Assembly (NCBI GenBank): GCA_009741485.1 | Contig: VKON01000114.1 | Span: 336,377-400,376, forward strand | Direction: 5' to 3' | Source: Malurus cyaneus samueli | Taxonomy: Eukaryota > Chordata > Aves > Passeriformes > Maluridae | Length of the DNA: 64,000 nt | Shown here: positions 23,280 to 34,095 of the stretch, one piece after another | Layout of the letters: each line of letters begins with the position of its first letter | Position numbering within the stretch: position 1 is the stretch's first letter | Made by a program: the position numbers and the translations under genes | The notes under the pieces: generated by a model | Database searches by the model: none | The model's input: the letters and a program-made list of their open reading frames with translations, nothing else | Told to the model about the DNA's origin: nothing

Positions 23280-23585
23280 GCCCGCGCCTCACCGGCCCCG
23301 ATCCCGGCCAATCACCGCCGTCCCCGCGCCCGATCCCGACCAATCACCGAGCGACCCCGGCAGAGCGAGCGCGCCCATTGGTCCGCAGCGCGGGGGCTGT
23401 TGAAGCCGCCGCGCCGCCATGTTGGCACAGGGCGGAAGTGCTACGGTGCGGTGGAGGCGACATCCCCGAGGCTCTGTCACACCTGGCGCGGTTCAGTGAG
23501 GGCGGGATGTGTTTCTGCGGGAAACGGGGAGTTCTGGCGTGGCTCTGAGCGCCCTCTGAGCGCAGGCCACCGCCGTGTCCGTGGG
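23280..23585. promoter_or_regulatory. Bidirectional CpG promoter of CCDC32 and the PCMT1-like gene, with CCDC32 5' exon
   Basis: A CpG island separates the two divergent genes; their start codons are only 566 bp apart. A minus-strand donor (GGCCG|GTGAGG) at 23293 suggests a CCDC32 non-coding first exon. Motifs read directly include a YY1-type GCCGCCATGTTGG (23408-23420), an ETS-type GGCGGAAGTG (23431-23440), and CCAAT boxes in both orientations (23308-23312, 23340-23344, 23378-23383). Transcription starts are inferred. Confidence 0.6.
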
Positions 23586-26234
23586 ATGAGCCAGCTGCAG
23601 CCCGGCACCGTGCTGGCACTCATGGGGCTGCTCTTCGCCAGGACCATGGCCTGGACGTCCAGCGGGAAAACGCACTCGGAGTTGGTCAACAACCTCTACA
23701 GTGAGTCCCGGCAGCATCCGCTGGAATGTCAGTGTACGGATATAAAATGACTGTGTGTGGGTATTTAGTGTCACATAGTATGACACTGCTCACTTTGAAA
23801 GGTTGGGGTTAATATTCTTGAATTTCGCCATTTGTCCCAGCCTGAACTCGTTCTATTTATAGCTGGAAACAAGGTGTTATGCCAGAAGGGGCAGGAAAGC
23901 CTCTCCACGCCTTCCTTCCCTGCCTCTGGAAGCGTGTGACATATATAAGCTGCATAAAGGGCTGTGGCTCAGTGTTCTGAGCCCTTCCACCAGCCTTTTG
24001 TTTTCTCTCTCGCTCAGATGCCTCATTAATTCCCCCAGATCCATACACTCCCTTTCACTTCTCCTCTCGATGGAATGCTGAGGATTTCGGTGCTGCCTGT
24101 CTCTCTTTTCCTCTTTCCCAGAAAAAGGGATCATTAAGTCTCAGCGAGTCTTCGATGTGCTGTTGGCTACGGACAGAGGTCACTACATCAAGTATTTCCC
24201 GTACATGGATTCTCCTCAATCCATTGGTGAGTCACTCTGGATGAAGCATCTGCCTTGCCTTGGCCAGTGCTCCATGCTCTAGTTGTGGAATTCCTGTCCC
24301 TGGAAGTGTCCAAGGCTGGGTTGGATGGTGCTTGGAATAACCTGGTGTAGTGAAAAGTGTCCCTATTGATAGCAGGGGGTGGGACTGGATGAGCTTGCAG
24401 GTCCCTTCCAACCCAAATCATCCTGGGATTCTAGTGTTTTCCATCTTTAGGGGAAGGTGGGGGGGAATTAAGAACTGTTCCTCTTGGGAATTTTATTCCT
24501 TGTCAAATAACTTGTGTCACCCATTTCCTTTTAGGCTACAAGGCTACGATCAGTGCCCCGCACATGGTAAGCTGAAATTCCCACTTTGAACAGAAACGGA
24601 GGGAATTCTTTATTTCTCTTTCTATATTTAACTTTTCTTCAAGTAGAGAAGTGAAACATCCCATGGGCATGATTATCCTGCTTCTTTCCTTAGGGATTTT
24701 TCTTTTTAAGAAGAGTTTCTCCTACACTCTTTCTTTAAAAGTGTGCTTAGATGGGAATTCCATGTTGTCCCTTTTTTCTCATGATACCTTTTTTCCTGCT
24801 GTTTCACATCCAATTCCTGAGCCTCTACCTAAATGATGTTCTGCAAAAGATCTTCCAGGTCTGACACTTGAGTTTCGCTCTGGAAGTGTCAGGCACGAGG
24901 CCAGGTGTGCTGTGATTAAGTCAGAGAATAAGGAAATAAGATTTGGGAGAGGAGGATAACCTGGAATGTGTCCCACCTCCTTGTCCTGGGTGTCCCCACA
25001 GCACGCCCATGCGCTGGAGCTGCTCAAGGACCAGCTGGTGGAAGGAGCCAAGGCGCTGGATGTCGGATCTGGGAGCGGATACCTCACCGCATGCTTCGCC
25101 AGGATGGTGAGCTCATGGCAATCCCTTCCCACCTTGGAAAGCACATCCCTTAATTAGCCCCTAGAATTGGGACTGCCCAGCCTTCAAACCAAGGAAGGGG
25201 CACAGCGTTTGCACCTCCTGTTCAGAACCTCTGCTCTGAAGTTTCTTCCTGGAAATTTCCCACTTCCCACTGAAACCTGCGCTATCAAACACCTCTTCCT
25301 GGTGTTTTTTCCAGATTGGCCCAACAGGAAAAGCTGTGGGTGTGGAGCACATCAAGGAGCTGGTGTACGAATCCATCCGGAACGTCCAAGAGGATGATCC
25401 GACACTGCTCAGCTCTGGCCGTGTGAAGCTTGTGGGTGAGCTCCCTGCTATCCCAGGGTTGTTCCCTCCAGGAATGCCTCGGCTCTGTTCCTCCAAGTCC
25501 CTCCAGTTTGCATTGATGCTTCTTGTCCTTATGACAACAAAAGTCTTTCCTGCGTGTTTTCCCTCTGCAGTTGGAGATGGCAGGCAGGGATACCCCGAGG
25601 AGGCCCCTTACGACGCGATCCACGTGGGAGCGGCCGCAGCCACCGTCCCCAAGGAGGTAAGAGTGGCCCTAGAAAAAATTAGGGAGCCACTGGAAGCTTA
25701 TTTTCTGTCATGACCCTCACACACGGATAATTCCCATTGTCTGCTGGGGTTTTTTGTCTCTGCTGACTGGGATTTCTCCGTGTTGCAGCTGCTGAAGGAG
25801 CTGAAGCCGGGCGGGCGGCTGATCGTGCCCGTGGGGCCCGAGGGAGCGAACCAGGTGCTGATGCAGTATGACAAGACCAGCGACGGGCACATCGTCGAGA
25901 CCCAGCTCATGGGTGTCATCTACGTCCCTCTCACAGACAAGGAAAAGCAGTGGCCTCGGTAAAACCTGCTCTTCCCTGAGGAACACCGCTTCCTCTCCTT
26001 CTGTGCTTGCTCTCCTTGGCTTTGCTGACTGAGTCCTGGATCCCTGGCAGATGCTGTTTGTGGAAAACAGAGAACAGCTTGGCAGAGCAGGAAAGCAGGG
26101 GGTGTTTTCTGTGGCAGACTTTTATTTCCTCTTTTTCTGGAGCCTGTGTGTGTTTTTAAATTCCATGTGATGCTGGCACGGAACTGAGGAAATAGTAACT
26201 GTTGGTTTTCCTTTGCCTCAGGGATGACCTCTGA
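23586..26234 (+). CDS. Protein-L-isoaspartate O-methyltransferase-like (PCMT1 paralogue) with ER-type ends
   Basis: Eight coding exons: 23586-23700, 24122-24226, 24535-24566, 25002-25106, 25315-25435, 25571-25656, 25789-25958, 26222-26234. They total 747 nt, 248 aa, all phases agreeing. The enzyme family uses SAM to methylate isoaspartyl residues and so repair aged proteins. SAM motif [14 protein letters not shown] is at 102-114. The family signatures [31 protein letters not shown] and [14 protein letters not shown] are intact. Against PCMT1 it has a 20-residue hydrophobic N-terminal extension (h-region 8-18) and ends in RDDL at 245-248, so an ER-lumen form is plausible. An internal ATG at 23646 (M21, ACCATGG) matches the PCMT1 start and would give a cytosolic form. 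It sits outside the usual PCMT1 locus. Fish have a gene called pcmtl; that name may apply. Confidence 0.88.
24285..24435 (+). mobile_element. CR1 LINE 3' end in PCMT1-like intron 2
   Basis: Sense CR1 tail: 'ctggaagtgtccaaggctgg', 'gatgagcttgcaggtccctt', 'ccaacccaaatcatcctggg', ending 'gattctag'. Confidence 0.8.
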
Positions 26235-26800
26235 CACACGTATGGACATCTCTAAAGGCACCTCTGAAAGCTCAGGAGTGGGACTTAGGCCTGTAGATGG
26301 TTAGTATGGTTTTGCATTTTAATGGAAGTTTCAACAATGGATAAAGGGAAGTTCTGCTTCAGAGGAGCTCATTCCAGAGGGATGGAGATCAGGGGCAGGA
26401 CCGGGGGAGGCTCTTGGAGGCTGTGGCAGCTTCCAGGGAGTGGATGCAGACAACTCCAGCTCTCCTCGCTGATAAACTCTAGATAACATCAGTTCACAGA
26501 GAATTCTGAAAGCAGACAGGAATCCTTAAAGTTTCACTAAGGCCACTTTAATATCGACTACTCCTGCCTAATGCTTGGCGAAAATAAGTCGCAATTAGTG
26601 TCTCGGAGCAGCAATGTACCCTGATTTGTCAATGTTTTTTAAATATGGGAACGTGTTCTCTTCCTGCCCACACCGACTAATTTCATCAAGGGCAGCAACA
26701 GTGGATTTTGAGGTTGTGAAAAGTGCTCGTTTCTTGAAGGTTTATTTTTCTGTTTGGGGTTTTGAAAAATGCTCATTTCTTGGCTTTTCTGGTTGGGGTT

Positions 26801-26806
26801 AATAAA
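26801..26806 (+). terminator. Candidate PCMT1-like poly(A) signal
   Basis: AATAAA about 570 nt after the stop at 26232-26234. A second cluster (AATAAATAAA near 26938-26947) lies shortly before the RPUSD2 promoter and could be used instead. Confidence 0.45.
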
Positions 26807-26959
26807 AACCGCTCACGTTTTGCCTTTTCCCTGACGCGTCCCTCCTGCAGGCGGAGACCGAGGAGGGGCAGGCGGGCTGCGGTGAGGCTCGAGGGACATT
26901 TGTGAAGCAGTTCTGAGCGGGGAACTCCTCCGAAGTAAATAAATAAAGGCACTCCCGCC

Positions 26960-27076
26960 CCTCCATCGCCTCCGCCTCCTCCCGCTCCCTCAGAGCGCGG
27001 GGCGGGGCGGGAACGAGCCCGTGCGCCGGGGGCGTGGCCTGCGGCGTTGGGCCGCGCTGATTGGTCACGCAGTGTG
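26960..27076 (+). promoter_or_regulatory. RPUSD2: RPUSD2 promoter
   Basis: A CpG island with GC boxes (ggggcgggg, about 27000-27008), an inverted CCAAT box (gattggtcac at 27059-27068) and a CRE-like tgcgtcacgg at 27078-27087 that overlaps the start region. The transcription start is inferred. Confidence 0.5.
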
Positions 27077-30052
27077 ATGCGTCACGGCGGGCGGTGCGTG
27101 CTGTGGGTGCGCGCGGCGCTGCTCGGGGTCCGGCCGCCGCCGCCGTGTGGGGACATGGCCGAGGCGGGACCCGGCACCGGGGGCAGCTGCGGTGAGGAAC
27201 CGGACCCCGCCAACAAGGAGGAGGAGGAGGCGGCGGCACCGGCCGCCAAGAAGCGGCGGCTGGCGGGCGGAGAGCGGTACGTGCCGCCGCCGCGGAAGCT
27301 GAACGCCGGCGTGAGCTTCGGCGCCGAGCACTTCGCCGAGACCTCGTACTACTTCGAGGGCGGCCTGCGCAAGGTGCGCCCCTACTACTTCGACTTCCGC
27401 ACCTACTGCAAGGGGCGCTGGGTGGGCCGCAGCCTCCTGCACGTGTTCGGCAGCGAGTTCCGCGCTCAGCCCCTCTCCTATTACCGCGCCGCCGCCCGCG
27501 CCGGCCGCCTGCGCCTCAACGAGGAGCCCGTGCGCGACCTGGACATCGTGCTCAAGGTGGGCGCTCCGCTGGGGATCGTGGTCTGGTGGGAGACCCCTGC
27601 CTGTCCGAGCCATGAGCATCACCCCATGAGCTACCTCCGGGCCAGGAGTTGGACTCGATAATCCTGATGGGTTCCGTTCAACTCGACATATTGTACCGTT
27701 GTGTGAACCCTGTGGAGGGGTTGAAGGGGAAATCGGGGCTCCTGGGAAATCCCTGCCCCACTGGGGTCGGGAATATGTGGATCCTGCAGCCCCACACATG
27801 CTCTGTTTGGCACCTGGGAAGCAGCACGTACTATGGGCAGGTTATTGGATTTGCGTGGTGACATGTACAGTTATCCTAAATCCAGGGTTCCAGGACAAAG
27901 GGGCTTTATTCTCCTCCCACAATACCAAGTCTCAGTTGTTCGTGGGTGGGTGGGTGGTTACACAGGCTATTTGTCCATATCCCCTCCAGAACAGACTTAG
28001 GCTAATTGTCCATATCCCCTCCAGAACAACGACTTCCTCAGGAACACGGTGCACCGTCACGAGCCGCCGGTCACTGCCCAGCCCATCCGCATCCTGGCGG
28101 AGGACGACGAGGTGGTGGTGGTGGACAAACCCTCGTCCCTGCCTGTCCACCCCTGCGGCAGGTTCCGGCACAACACGGTCATCTTCATCCTGGGCAAGGA
28201 GCACGGCCTGAGGGAGCTGCACACCCTGCACCGCCTGGACCGCATGACCTCCGGCGTGCTCATGTTTGCCAAAACCGCCGCCGTGTCCAAGCGCATTGAC
28301 GAGCAGGTCCGGCAGAGGCAGGTGAGCGCTTGGAACCACTGGTACTGTGCTCTCCTGGAGCAGGTGTGCTCCAAAGTCGTCCAGGTTTGGGATCTAAATG
28401 AACTCAAGCACCCTAGACAACTCATGGTTGTGTTGCTGTTCTTATCTTGTTGGTGCTTCTCGTCTTTAACAGACTAAACACAGAACAAAAATCGAGTTTG
28501 GTAATACCGGATTGGAAGGCGGCTCTTAAAAAATTAAATTGAAGTTGGTAATATGGGATTTATAATGTTAGATCGAAAACACAAAAAACAGAACTGCTTT
28601 TGCAGATATCGGATTGGAAGGGATCACCTGAAAAATTAGTTCAGTGTGGGAATTTAATTTAATTTGGTAATATTGGACAGAAAGGAGTCTCCTACGGATT
28701 TAATTGGATTTGGTAATATTAAGTTGAAAAGGGTCTCCTAAAACTTCAGTGGATTCTGGTAATTTTAGATTGACAGTGATCTCCTAAAAATTTAAATTAT
28801 TTTGGTAATATTGGATTGAAAGGGATCTTCCCTAAGGGATTGTCCTATGGGATTGTGCAAACTGACTGGGATCATGCAAACCAGTTAGAATGCAGATTTA
28901 TTTGTTAGTGGACATGTCAGTCATCCGCTATTTTTCCAATTTTAAAATTCCTATTTTTCCAGATTCTCTTGATCCAAACAGAACTTTTTCCAGGATTGGC
29001 TTCAGGGGTGTAAACCAATGGCTGCAGAGAGATGGCTTCTGAATTTAATATGAGGAAAATAGGCCAGGCTTTCTGTTCTTGATTTCGATGTGAGGGGGAA
29101 TTTGGCTTTAAGTAGCCGATTTAATTTTTTTCTCTTTCCTGTTGTAATAAAATGCTGTCGTTGGATGTATTTTATTGAGGAGGGAGGGAGGAGGATGTGG
29201 ATGTGTTTGGGTGTGTTTTCTGCTGTGTTTCCTGACCTTTCCTCCTGTGTCTCCTGGCAGCTGGAGAAGGAATATGTGTGCCGGGTGGTGGGCGAGTTCC
29301 CGGAGCACGAGGTGGTCTGCGAGGAGCCCATCCTGGTGGTTTCCTACAAGGTGGGCGTGTGCCGCGTGGATCCCAAGGGCAAGCCCTGCCAAACGCTCTT
29401 CCAGAGGCTCAGCTACAACGGCAGCAGCAGCGTGGTGAGGTGTCTGCCGCGCACGGGCCGCACGCACCAGATCCGGGTGCACCTGCAGTTCCTGGGGCAC
29501 CCCATTGTCAACGACCCCATCTACAACATGGAGGCCTGGGGCCCGGACAGGGGCAAGGGTGGCAACATCGGCAAGACGGATGAGGAGCTCCTGAAGGCAC
29601 TGGTGGAGGAGCATCGTTCCAAACAGAGCCTGGACGTCTTGGGTATTGGGGAGGAGGACTTGAGCCCCGGTGGTGAAAGTAAAGACTGTGGGAATGCAGG
29701 TGACTGCACAAAACCTGCAGAGGTTGATCCTATAAATGGGAATTCCTGCCCTGCTGAGGATGTGAAGGATCCCGAGAAGAAGGACTTAGCAGCTCATCCA
29801 CTGAACTCTGATATCAACCTGGAAACACTTGAGAAAGACAAAGAGCACAGTTTATGTGGGAATCAGGATGGGCAAACAGGGGAGAAGGGTTGGGAAGAGA
29901 AGGACCCTTTGTGTGTGGAGTGCAGGATGAGCAGGAGGGACCCATCTCCCAAGGAGCTGGTGATGTTCCTGCACGCCCTGCGCTACAAGGGAGCGGACTT
30001 TGAGTATTGCTCCAGCATGCCCAAGTGGGCCATGGAGGACTGGGAGGAGTGA
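27077..30052 (+). CDS. RPUSD2: RNA pseudouridylate synthase domain-containing protein 2
   Basis: Three coding exons, 27077-27556, 28025-28321 and 29261-30052, give 522 aa. I chose ATG 27077 because the Arg-rich first 20 residues resemble a mitochondrial presequence; ATG 27155 (MAEAG, in frame) is an alternative and resembles an internal Met of the human protein. An S4-like segment lies at about 100-160. The RluA-family pseudouridine synthase fold follows: VVVVDKPSS (190-198), then HRLDRMTSGVLMFAKT with catalytic Asp at D232, then GRTHQIRVHLQFLGHPIVND in exon 3. The acidic linker near 390-480 is diverged. The C-terminal block LVMFLHALRYKG plus a final WAMEDWEE matches RPUSD2 and no other RPUSD. 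The family isomerises uridine to pseudouridine; RPUSD2 has been linked to mRNA sites. Confidence 0.93.
27964..28028 (+). repeat. RPUSD2: Tandem duplication of the RPUSD2 exon-2 splice acceptor
   Basis: A 30-bp segment (27964-27993) with polypyrimidine tract, CAG and the following AACA is repeated 35 bp downstream (27999-28028) with one mismatch. The second AG (28023-28024) is the one that joins exon 1 in frame. Use of the first AG (27988-27989) would add 35 nt and shift the frame. Confidence 0.85.
28496..28840. repeat. Degenerate ~45-bp tandem repeat in RPUSD2 intron 2
   Basis: Units built around ttggtaatattggattgaaa followed by ggtctcctaaaaattt-type sequence recur at about 28498, 28546, 28606, 28664, 28710, 28756 and 28801. 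The last four have a 45-46 bp period; earlier units are more diverged. Confidence 0.75.
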
Positions 30053-30755
30053 CCAGGACACCCAGCACCTGCAGGCACTGCTGGCCAGGAGAGTGGCAGG
30101 GAAAAACCAAAGATTGACTTTTCTTTGTGGTTGAGGTGAACAAAGCATGCCTCGAGCTGGGGTGGGAGGGATCAGTGGGGCTGGAGAATTATCTCAGCTT
30201 CCCACAGGTGCTGCAAAAGATGAGCAGGGAAACCAGGAGTTTTATGTTGCCCACCAGTGAATTGATGACAAGGACCAAACTTCACTCGGCATGAACAGCT
30301 TTGCCTTCAACTTGACAGATTCTGGATCAATTATCCACATGGATAATGAAGTGCATGCACTAAAAGTCAATAACTGATTTTTCTTCCAGCTTTCTGTGTT
30401 CCTGTGTCTTACAGTAAGAGCTGCTAGATGTCATGTCATCATGTCATAAAAAAACAATTTTTACTGAACTTTATTGTCAGATTGATTTCAAAACTCTGAG
30501 ATTATCCCTGAGAACACTGTGAGGTAAAACCAGAACACTGTGATCTGTTTTGTGCCTGCTGTTTGTCAGCAAGACACACTTGCCTTTGAAATTACCAATA
30601 TTCATTCAAATAATTACTTCAAATTAGCAGTTCTTGGCACAGATATTGGGCTTGGTGTTGGAGATACTAGTCCCCAGAGTTTGTCTTGAAGAGAATTTTT
30701 AATATCAATTCATTGTGACAATCGGCTTTCAATAAAAACAAAAGCTGTTTTATGA
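30053..30755 (+). other. RPUSD2: RPUSD2 3'UTR with poly(A) signal
   Basis: Non-coding sequence after the stop. AATAAA at 30731-30736 is the first good signal, so the mRNA probably ends near 30755. Confidence 0.5.
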
Positions 30756-31700
30756 AGCAGAAGAGGTTTAAAAAATAACTTTTTATCACTATATTTCCAG
30801 ACTGATATATATCACTGTAGGTCTTGTTTTCATCAGTGTTTACACAGTTGATTCTTGGTTTCTGGGAGGGTTTTTATATTGATTTTGGAGATTTCAAGGT
30901 TGGCCCACCCACAGGAATTAGTACCTTCCTCCTTAAATCTCTTGATAATGTCACAAGGGTCAGGATGTGGCTATCAAACCACAACAAACCAGTGCTTGCT
31001 TCCAGTAGTTCAAAGGAGCCAAGTGATGTCTTTCTCTGCTGAACCATCCAGCTGATGTTGAATATTTCCATAAAAATTCACTCAGGTTTGAACTTTGTTC
31101 TTCTACATCCTGCCAAGGGTTTTGTGATTCTAATTTAATTCCAGATATTTAGAGAGATGATGCAAAAAATCAGCGTTGTCCAAATTTTTCATGCATTGGA
31201 AATAAATGGAGCTTGGGCACCTTCAGTGTACAAGTTGTGTTGGGAGTTTTCTTTTTTTGTAAAAAATTTCTGTTACAAAAAAAAACCTTTGGCAGGAATT
31301 TTCCTGACTGAGTTTGGGTTCAAAGGGCCTGATGAGGAACTGGAGCTCAGCACTGCTTTTCCCCTTTTTTGGAATAATGGCTGCAGTTGGCAACTTTTCC
31401 TGGTCAAGAAACCCATGGACTTCTGTTTCCAAGATTCTTTGAACAATGAAAATTAGGATTTATTTCACAATAATGGCTCTAATTGCACTTTATTTTATTC
31501 AAAGTCAAAACAGTGTTTGATGTTTTGTTAGCTGGGAAATGTTGCTCTTGGACATGCCCTTTTATAAATTCCCATCTGATATTGGATCTGAGGTAAATAC
31601 TGGGTCCTGGTTGTGGGCATAAAGTTTTCCATACAAAGTGTAGGTCCTGGAAGAATTTCTTTCTTTATTACAGCTTTATTTGGATATGCCTTGACGGTGC
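30756..31700. other. Intergenic, AT-rich, no gene seen
   Basis: No domain-bearing ORF, RNA gene or tandem repeat recognised between RPUSD2 and the following CR1 tail. Confidence 0.45.
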
Positions 31701-31766
31701 TGGGTCAGGCTTCAGACTTGACCTTGAAGGTCTTTTCCAACCTGAACAATTCTATAGTTCTGTCTT
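31701..31766 (+). mobile_element. CR1 LINE extreme 3' tail
   Basis: A short sense tail 'ccttgaaggtcttttccaac' followed by 'acaattctatagttctgt', the terminal words of CR1. Confidence 0.6.
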
Positions 31767-32265
31767 TATCAGGAGAATGTATATCTCACTGTGCTAAAGC
31801 ACTTTTCCATATAAATAAACCTTCCTGGCAAACTTCCCTATGCAGGACTGACTGGAATAAGCCCCTAAAACACGCACCTTCCACAGAGTAACACTTGTCC
31901 AGTTGTGTTTCACCTGGTCCGTTATGGCTGGGAGCCTCTTGTGAGGCTGCACAGTTGTGATCTGGCCACTCTCTCTGCAAGGATTTGGTATAATCTAATT
32001 TCCAGAAGGATTTAAGTGTAGTTAAAACCATGGCAGTGTGTGTGGGGACCGTTCCCAGCTGTCAGAGCAGAGGTGTGAGATGATCCTTCCCCTGGAAGCT
32101 CTGTGTCTCATTAAATTCTAATTCCAGATCTTTTTTTTTTTAAGTGAGCCACAGATGGCTTAGGCATAGGGAAAAAAATTTGCTGTATCTTGTCAATAGG
32201 CTTATTTATGCTTTTGTTAATTGCCATAACTTGATGGAAAACAAAGCCAAGTGCAGAAATTACTT
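31767..32265. other. Intergenic, no gene seen
   Basis: Unremarkable unique sequence between two CR1 copies; no ORF with a recognisable domain. Confidence 0.4.
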
Positions 32266-32267
32266 AT

Positions 32268-32600
32268 CTGAAAACCTTGATGCCCATCCAGTCCCACCCC
32301 GCTGCCATGGGCAGAGATACATTCCACTATCCCAGATTGTTCCAGGCCCTGTCCAGCCTGGCCTTGGACACATCCGGGCTCTCAGCACCCTCACAGGGAA
32401 CAATTTCTTCCCAGTGTCCCATCTAAATGTCCCCCATTCTGTTTGGGAGCTATTCTCTCTTGTCCCAAGTCCAGCTCTCTTGAAGCCCTTTAGGGACTGG
32501 AAGGAGCTCTAAGGGCTCCCTGGAGTCTTTTCCAGGCTGAACAACCCCAGCTCTCTCAGCCTTTCCTCATGGCAGAGACCTTTCATCCATCCTAATTCTT
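32268..32600 (-). mobile_element. CR1 LINE fragment, about 330 bp
   Basis: The longest CR1 copy in the window, reverse orientation: 'ctgccatgggcagagatac', 'cctggccttggacacatcc', 'aggctgaacaaccccagctc', 'tctcagcctttcctcatgg'. The distal CR1 tail is partly lost at the low-coordinate end. Confidence 0.85.
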
Positions 32601-33020
32601 ACACAAAGCTTTCACCAAGGACCCGGCCAGCCCTAACAGAACATTTGGTTGGGATTCTGGAGGAGGTTGAGATTAAAAGGGATTTGTTTCCAGTGCTGTC
32701 ACAACTGGAAGCTCCACAGCAGAGCTGGGTTCTGAGGAAAAGGAGGTGAGTCAGGCTACCCCATGGAGAGGGACCAGAGGAAACTGGACACTCGGTGAGA
32801 CCCCCTGGGTCCTTCGGGACACTCTAGCGTGGCTGTGACCCCTAAATTCCATTGGGACATTGTCATGTTATGTGACTCTTAAATCCCTCAGGGCACTATC
32901 CTTTACTGTTCCGGGCGCGATCTCCGCTTCTTCTCCCCACAAGAGCCGAAGGGAGAGGCGGGAGGAAGAGGCTCGCTTTAGAAATGTGGGACAAAAAAAT
33001 AATTGTTTTGGATGTCGGAT

Positions 33021-33024
33021 AAAA
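33021..33024 (-). terminator. RNA polymerase III terminator of tRNA-Ser
   Basis: AAAA on the plus strand, i.e. TTTT on the tRNA strand, 11 nt past the tRNA 3' end; a second T-run would not be needed. Confidence 0.7.
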
Positions 33025-33035
33025 GGTTTTTCTCC

Positions 33036-33117
33036 CGACGAGGATGGGATTCGAACCCACGCGTGCAGAGCACAATGGATTAGCAGTCCATCGCCTTAAC
33101 CACTCGGCCACCTCGTC
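33036..33117 (-). tRNA. tRNA-Ser (anticodon GCU)
   Basis: 82 nt on the minus strand. The acceptor stem GACGAGG pairs with CCTCGTC and is followed by discriminator G (complement of 33036). The A-box is TGGCCGAGTGG and the B-box GGTTCGAATCC. The anticodon loop ACTGCTAATC gives GCU, reading AGC/AGU, and a long class II variable arm (TGTGCTCTGCACG) is as expected for serine. No intron. It lies upstream of the KNL1 promoter and points away from it. The open frame across it on the plus strand is a coincidence. Confidence 0.97.
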
Positions 33118-33179
33118 ACAGCGACTTCATCTTCACTGGGCCTATAAGGAAGTACGCCCACCACCCCCACCATCTCTTC

Positions 33180-33800
33180 CCGCCCGCCGTTCTTCTCCGC
33201 GGCAGCACCGGTTACGCGGCCCTGCACGGGCACAGTGCGGAGCGAAGCCACCGCGCAGCGACCGAGCACCCCACGGAGCCCGTGCGGTACCGCGCCAGCA
33301 CCATCACCGCGGCTGCGGGCGTGCGGGACGCGGGAGATACCGAAATGGCAGCTGCGGTGCGATCGGCGGAGGCCGCCATGTTGTACGGCACAAGGGGGCG
33401 CCATGTTGTACGGGCGGGGATAGCCATCGCCTATGGCGCCAATGTGTCGTCACGGTCGCGGGGCGGGCGGCTGGATTTGAACGGGCGGCGGCGGCCGGGG
33501 AGCGGGAACCGGGAACCGGGGGCTCCCAGGGCCCCGAGCGGGAGGTGAGAGAGGCCGAGCGGGCCAGCGAGGGCAGGAGGCGCGCCGGGCAGCGCGGGAG
33601 CGGCGGCGGCCGTTGCCGGTGGCCGGGGCGAGTCGTGTGGGGAGGGAGCGCGGGAGAAGGCGCGGGGAGGTCGGCGCTGCTCCGGGAGCGGCCTCGGGAT
33701 CGGCTGGAGGGAAGGAGGGCTGAGGCGGTGCCGGCTGTGGTGGGCGCGGAGAGTGTGGGGAACCCCCCGATAAGCGCAGTGCGTATCGATCCGGGGCGAT
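33180..33800 (+). promoter_or_regulatory. KNL1: KNL1 CpG promoter and 5' non-coding exon
   Basis: A strong CpG island. A YY1-type core gccgccatgttgtacgg occurs at 33373-33389 and a near copy, gcgccatgttgtacggg, at 33399-33415. A donor GGGAG|GTGAGAG at 33544 probably ends the non-coding first exon. It would join the acceptor TTTCATAG at 35036, 20 nt before the start codon. Confidence 0.55.
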
Positions 33801-34095
33801 TAATGTCTGGCGAGCAGGTTAATGTGGTGTAATTAATGATAGAGGTGATTAATCGGGGTTTGTGATTGATAAGTGATTGGCGCCTGGGCTGTGAGGGCGT
33901 CAATGCGAGGGCACGGGGACAAAAAGGGACGGAAAAAGAGACTAAGTCGGCTCATCCTAATGGGGAAAAGAATAATATCCCCAACAGGAGAGTGATCGGG
34001 GTTTTTATAGCTCCAGCTGATCTTCGGTGTCCCTCCGTTGTGTGTTCAGTCTGAGAGTGGGTTTAGATGAGATATTGGGAAGATATTGTTCCCTC

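Noticed and set aside
23586..26234. The gene being PCMT1 itself
   Set aside because: The N-terminus and many core residues differ from PCMT1, and the neighbours match human 15q15 and not the PCMT1 region; a paralogue fits better.
33044..33832. 262-codon plus-strand open frame beginning inside the tRNA complement
   Set aside because: It overlaps a perfect tRNA-Ser on the other strand and a CpG island; no domain or splice support.
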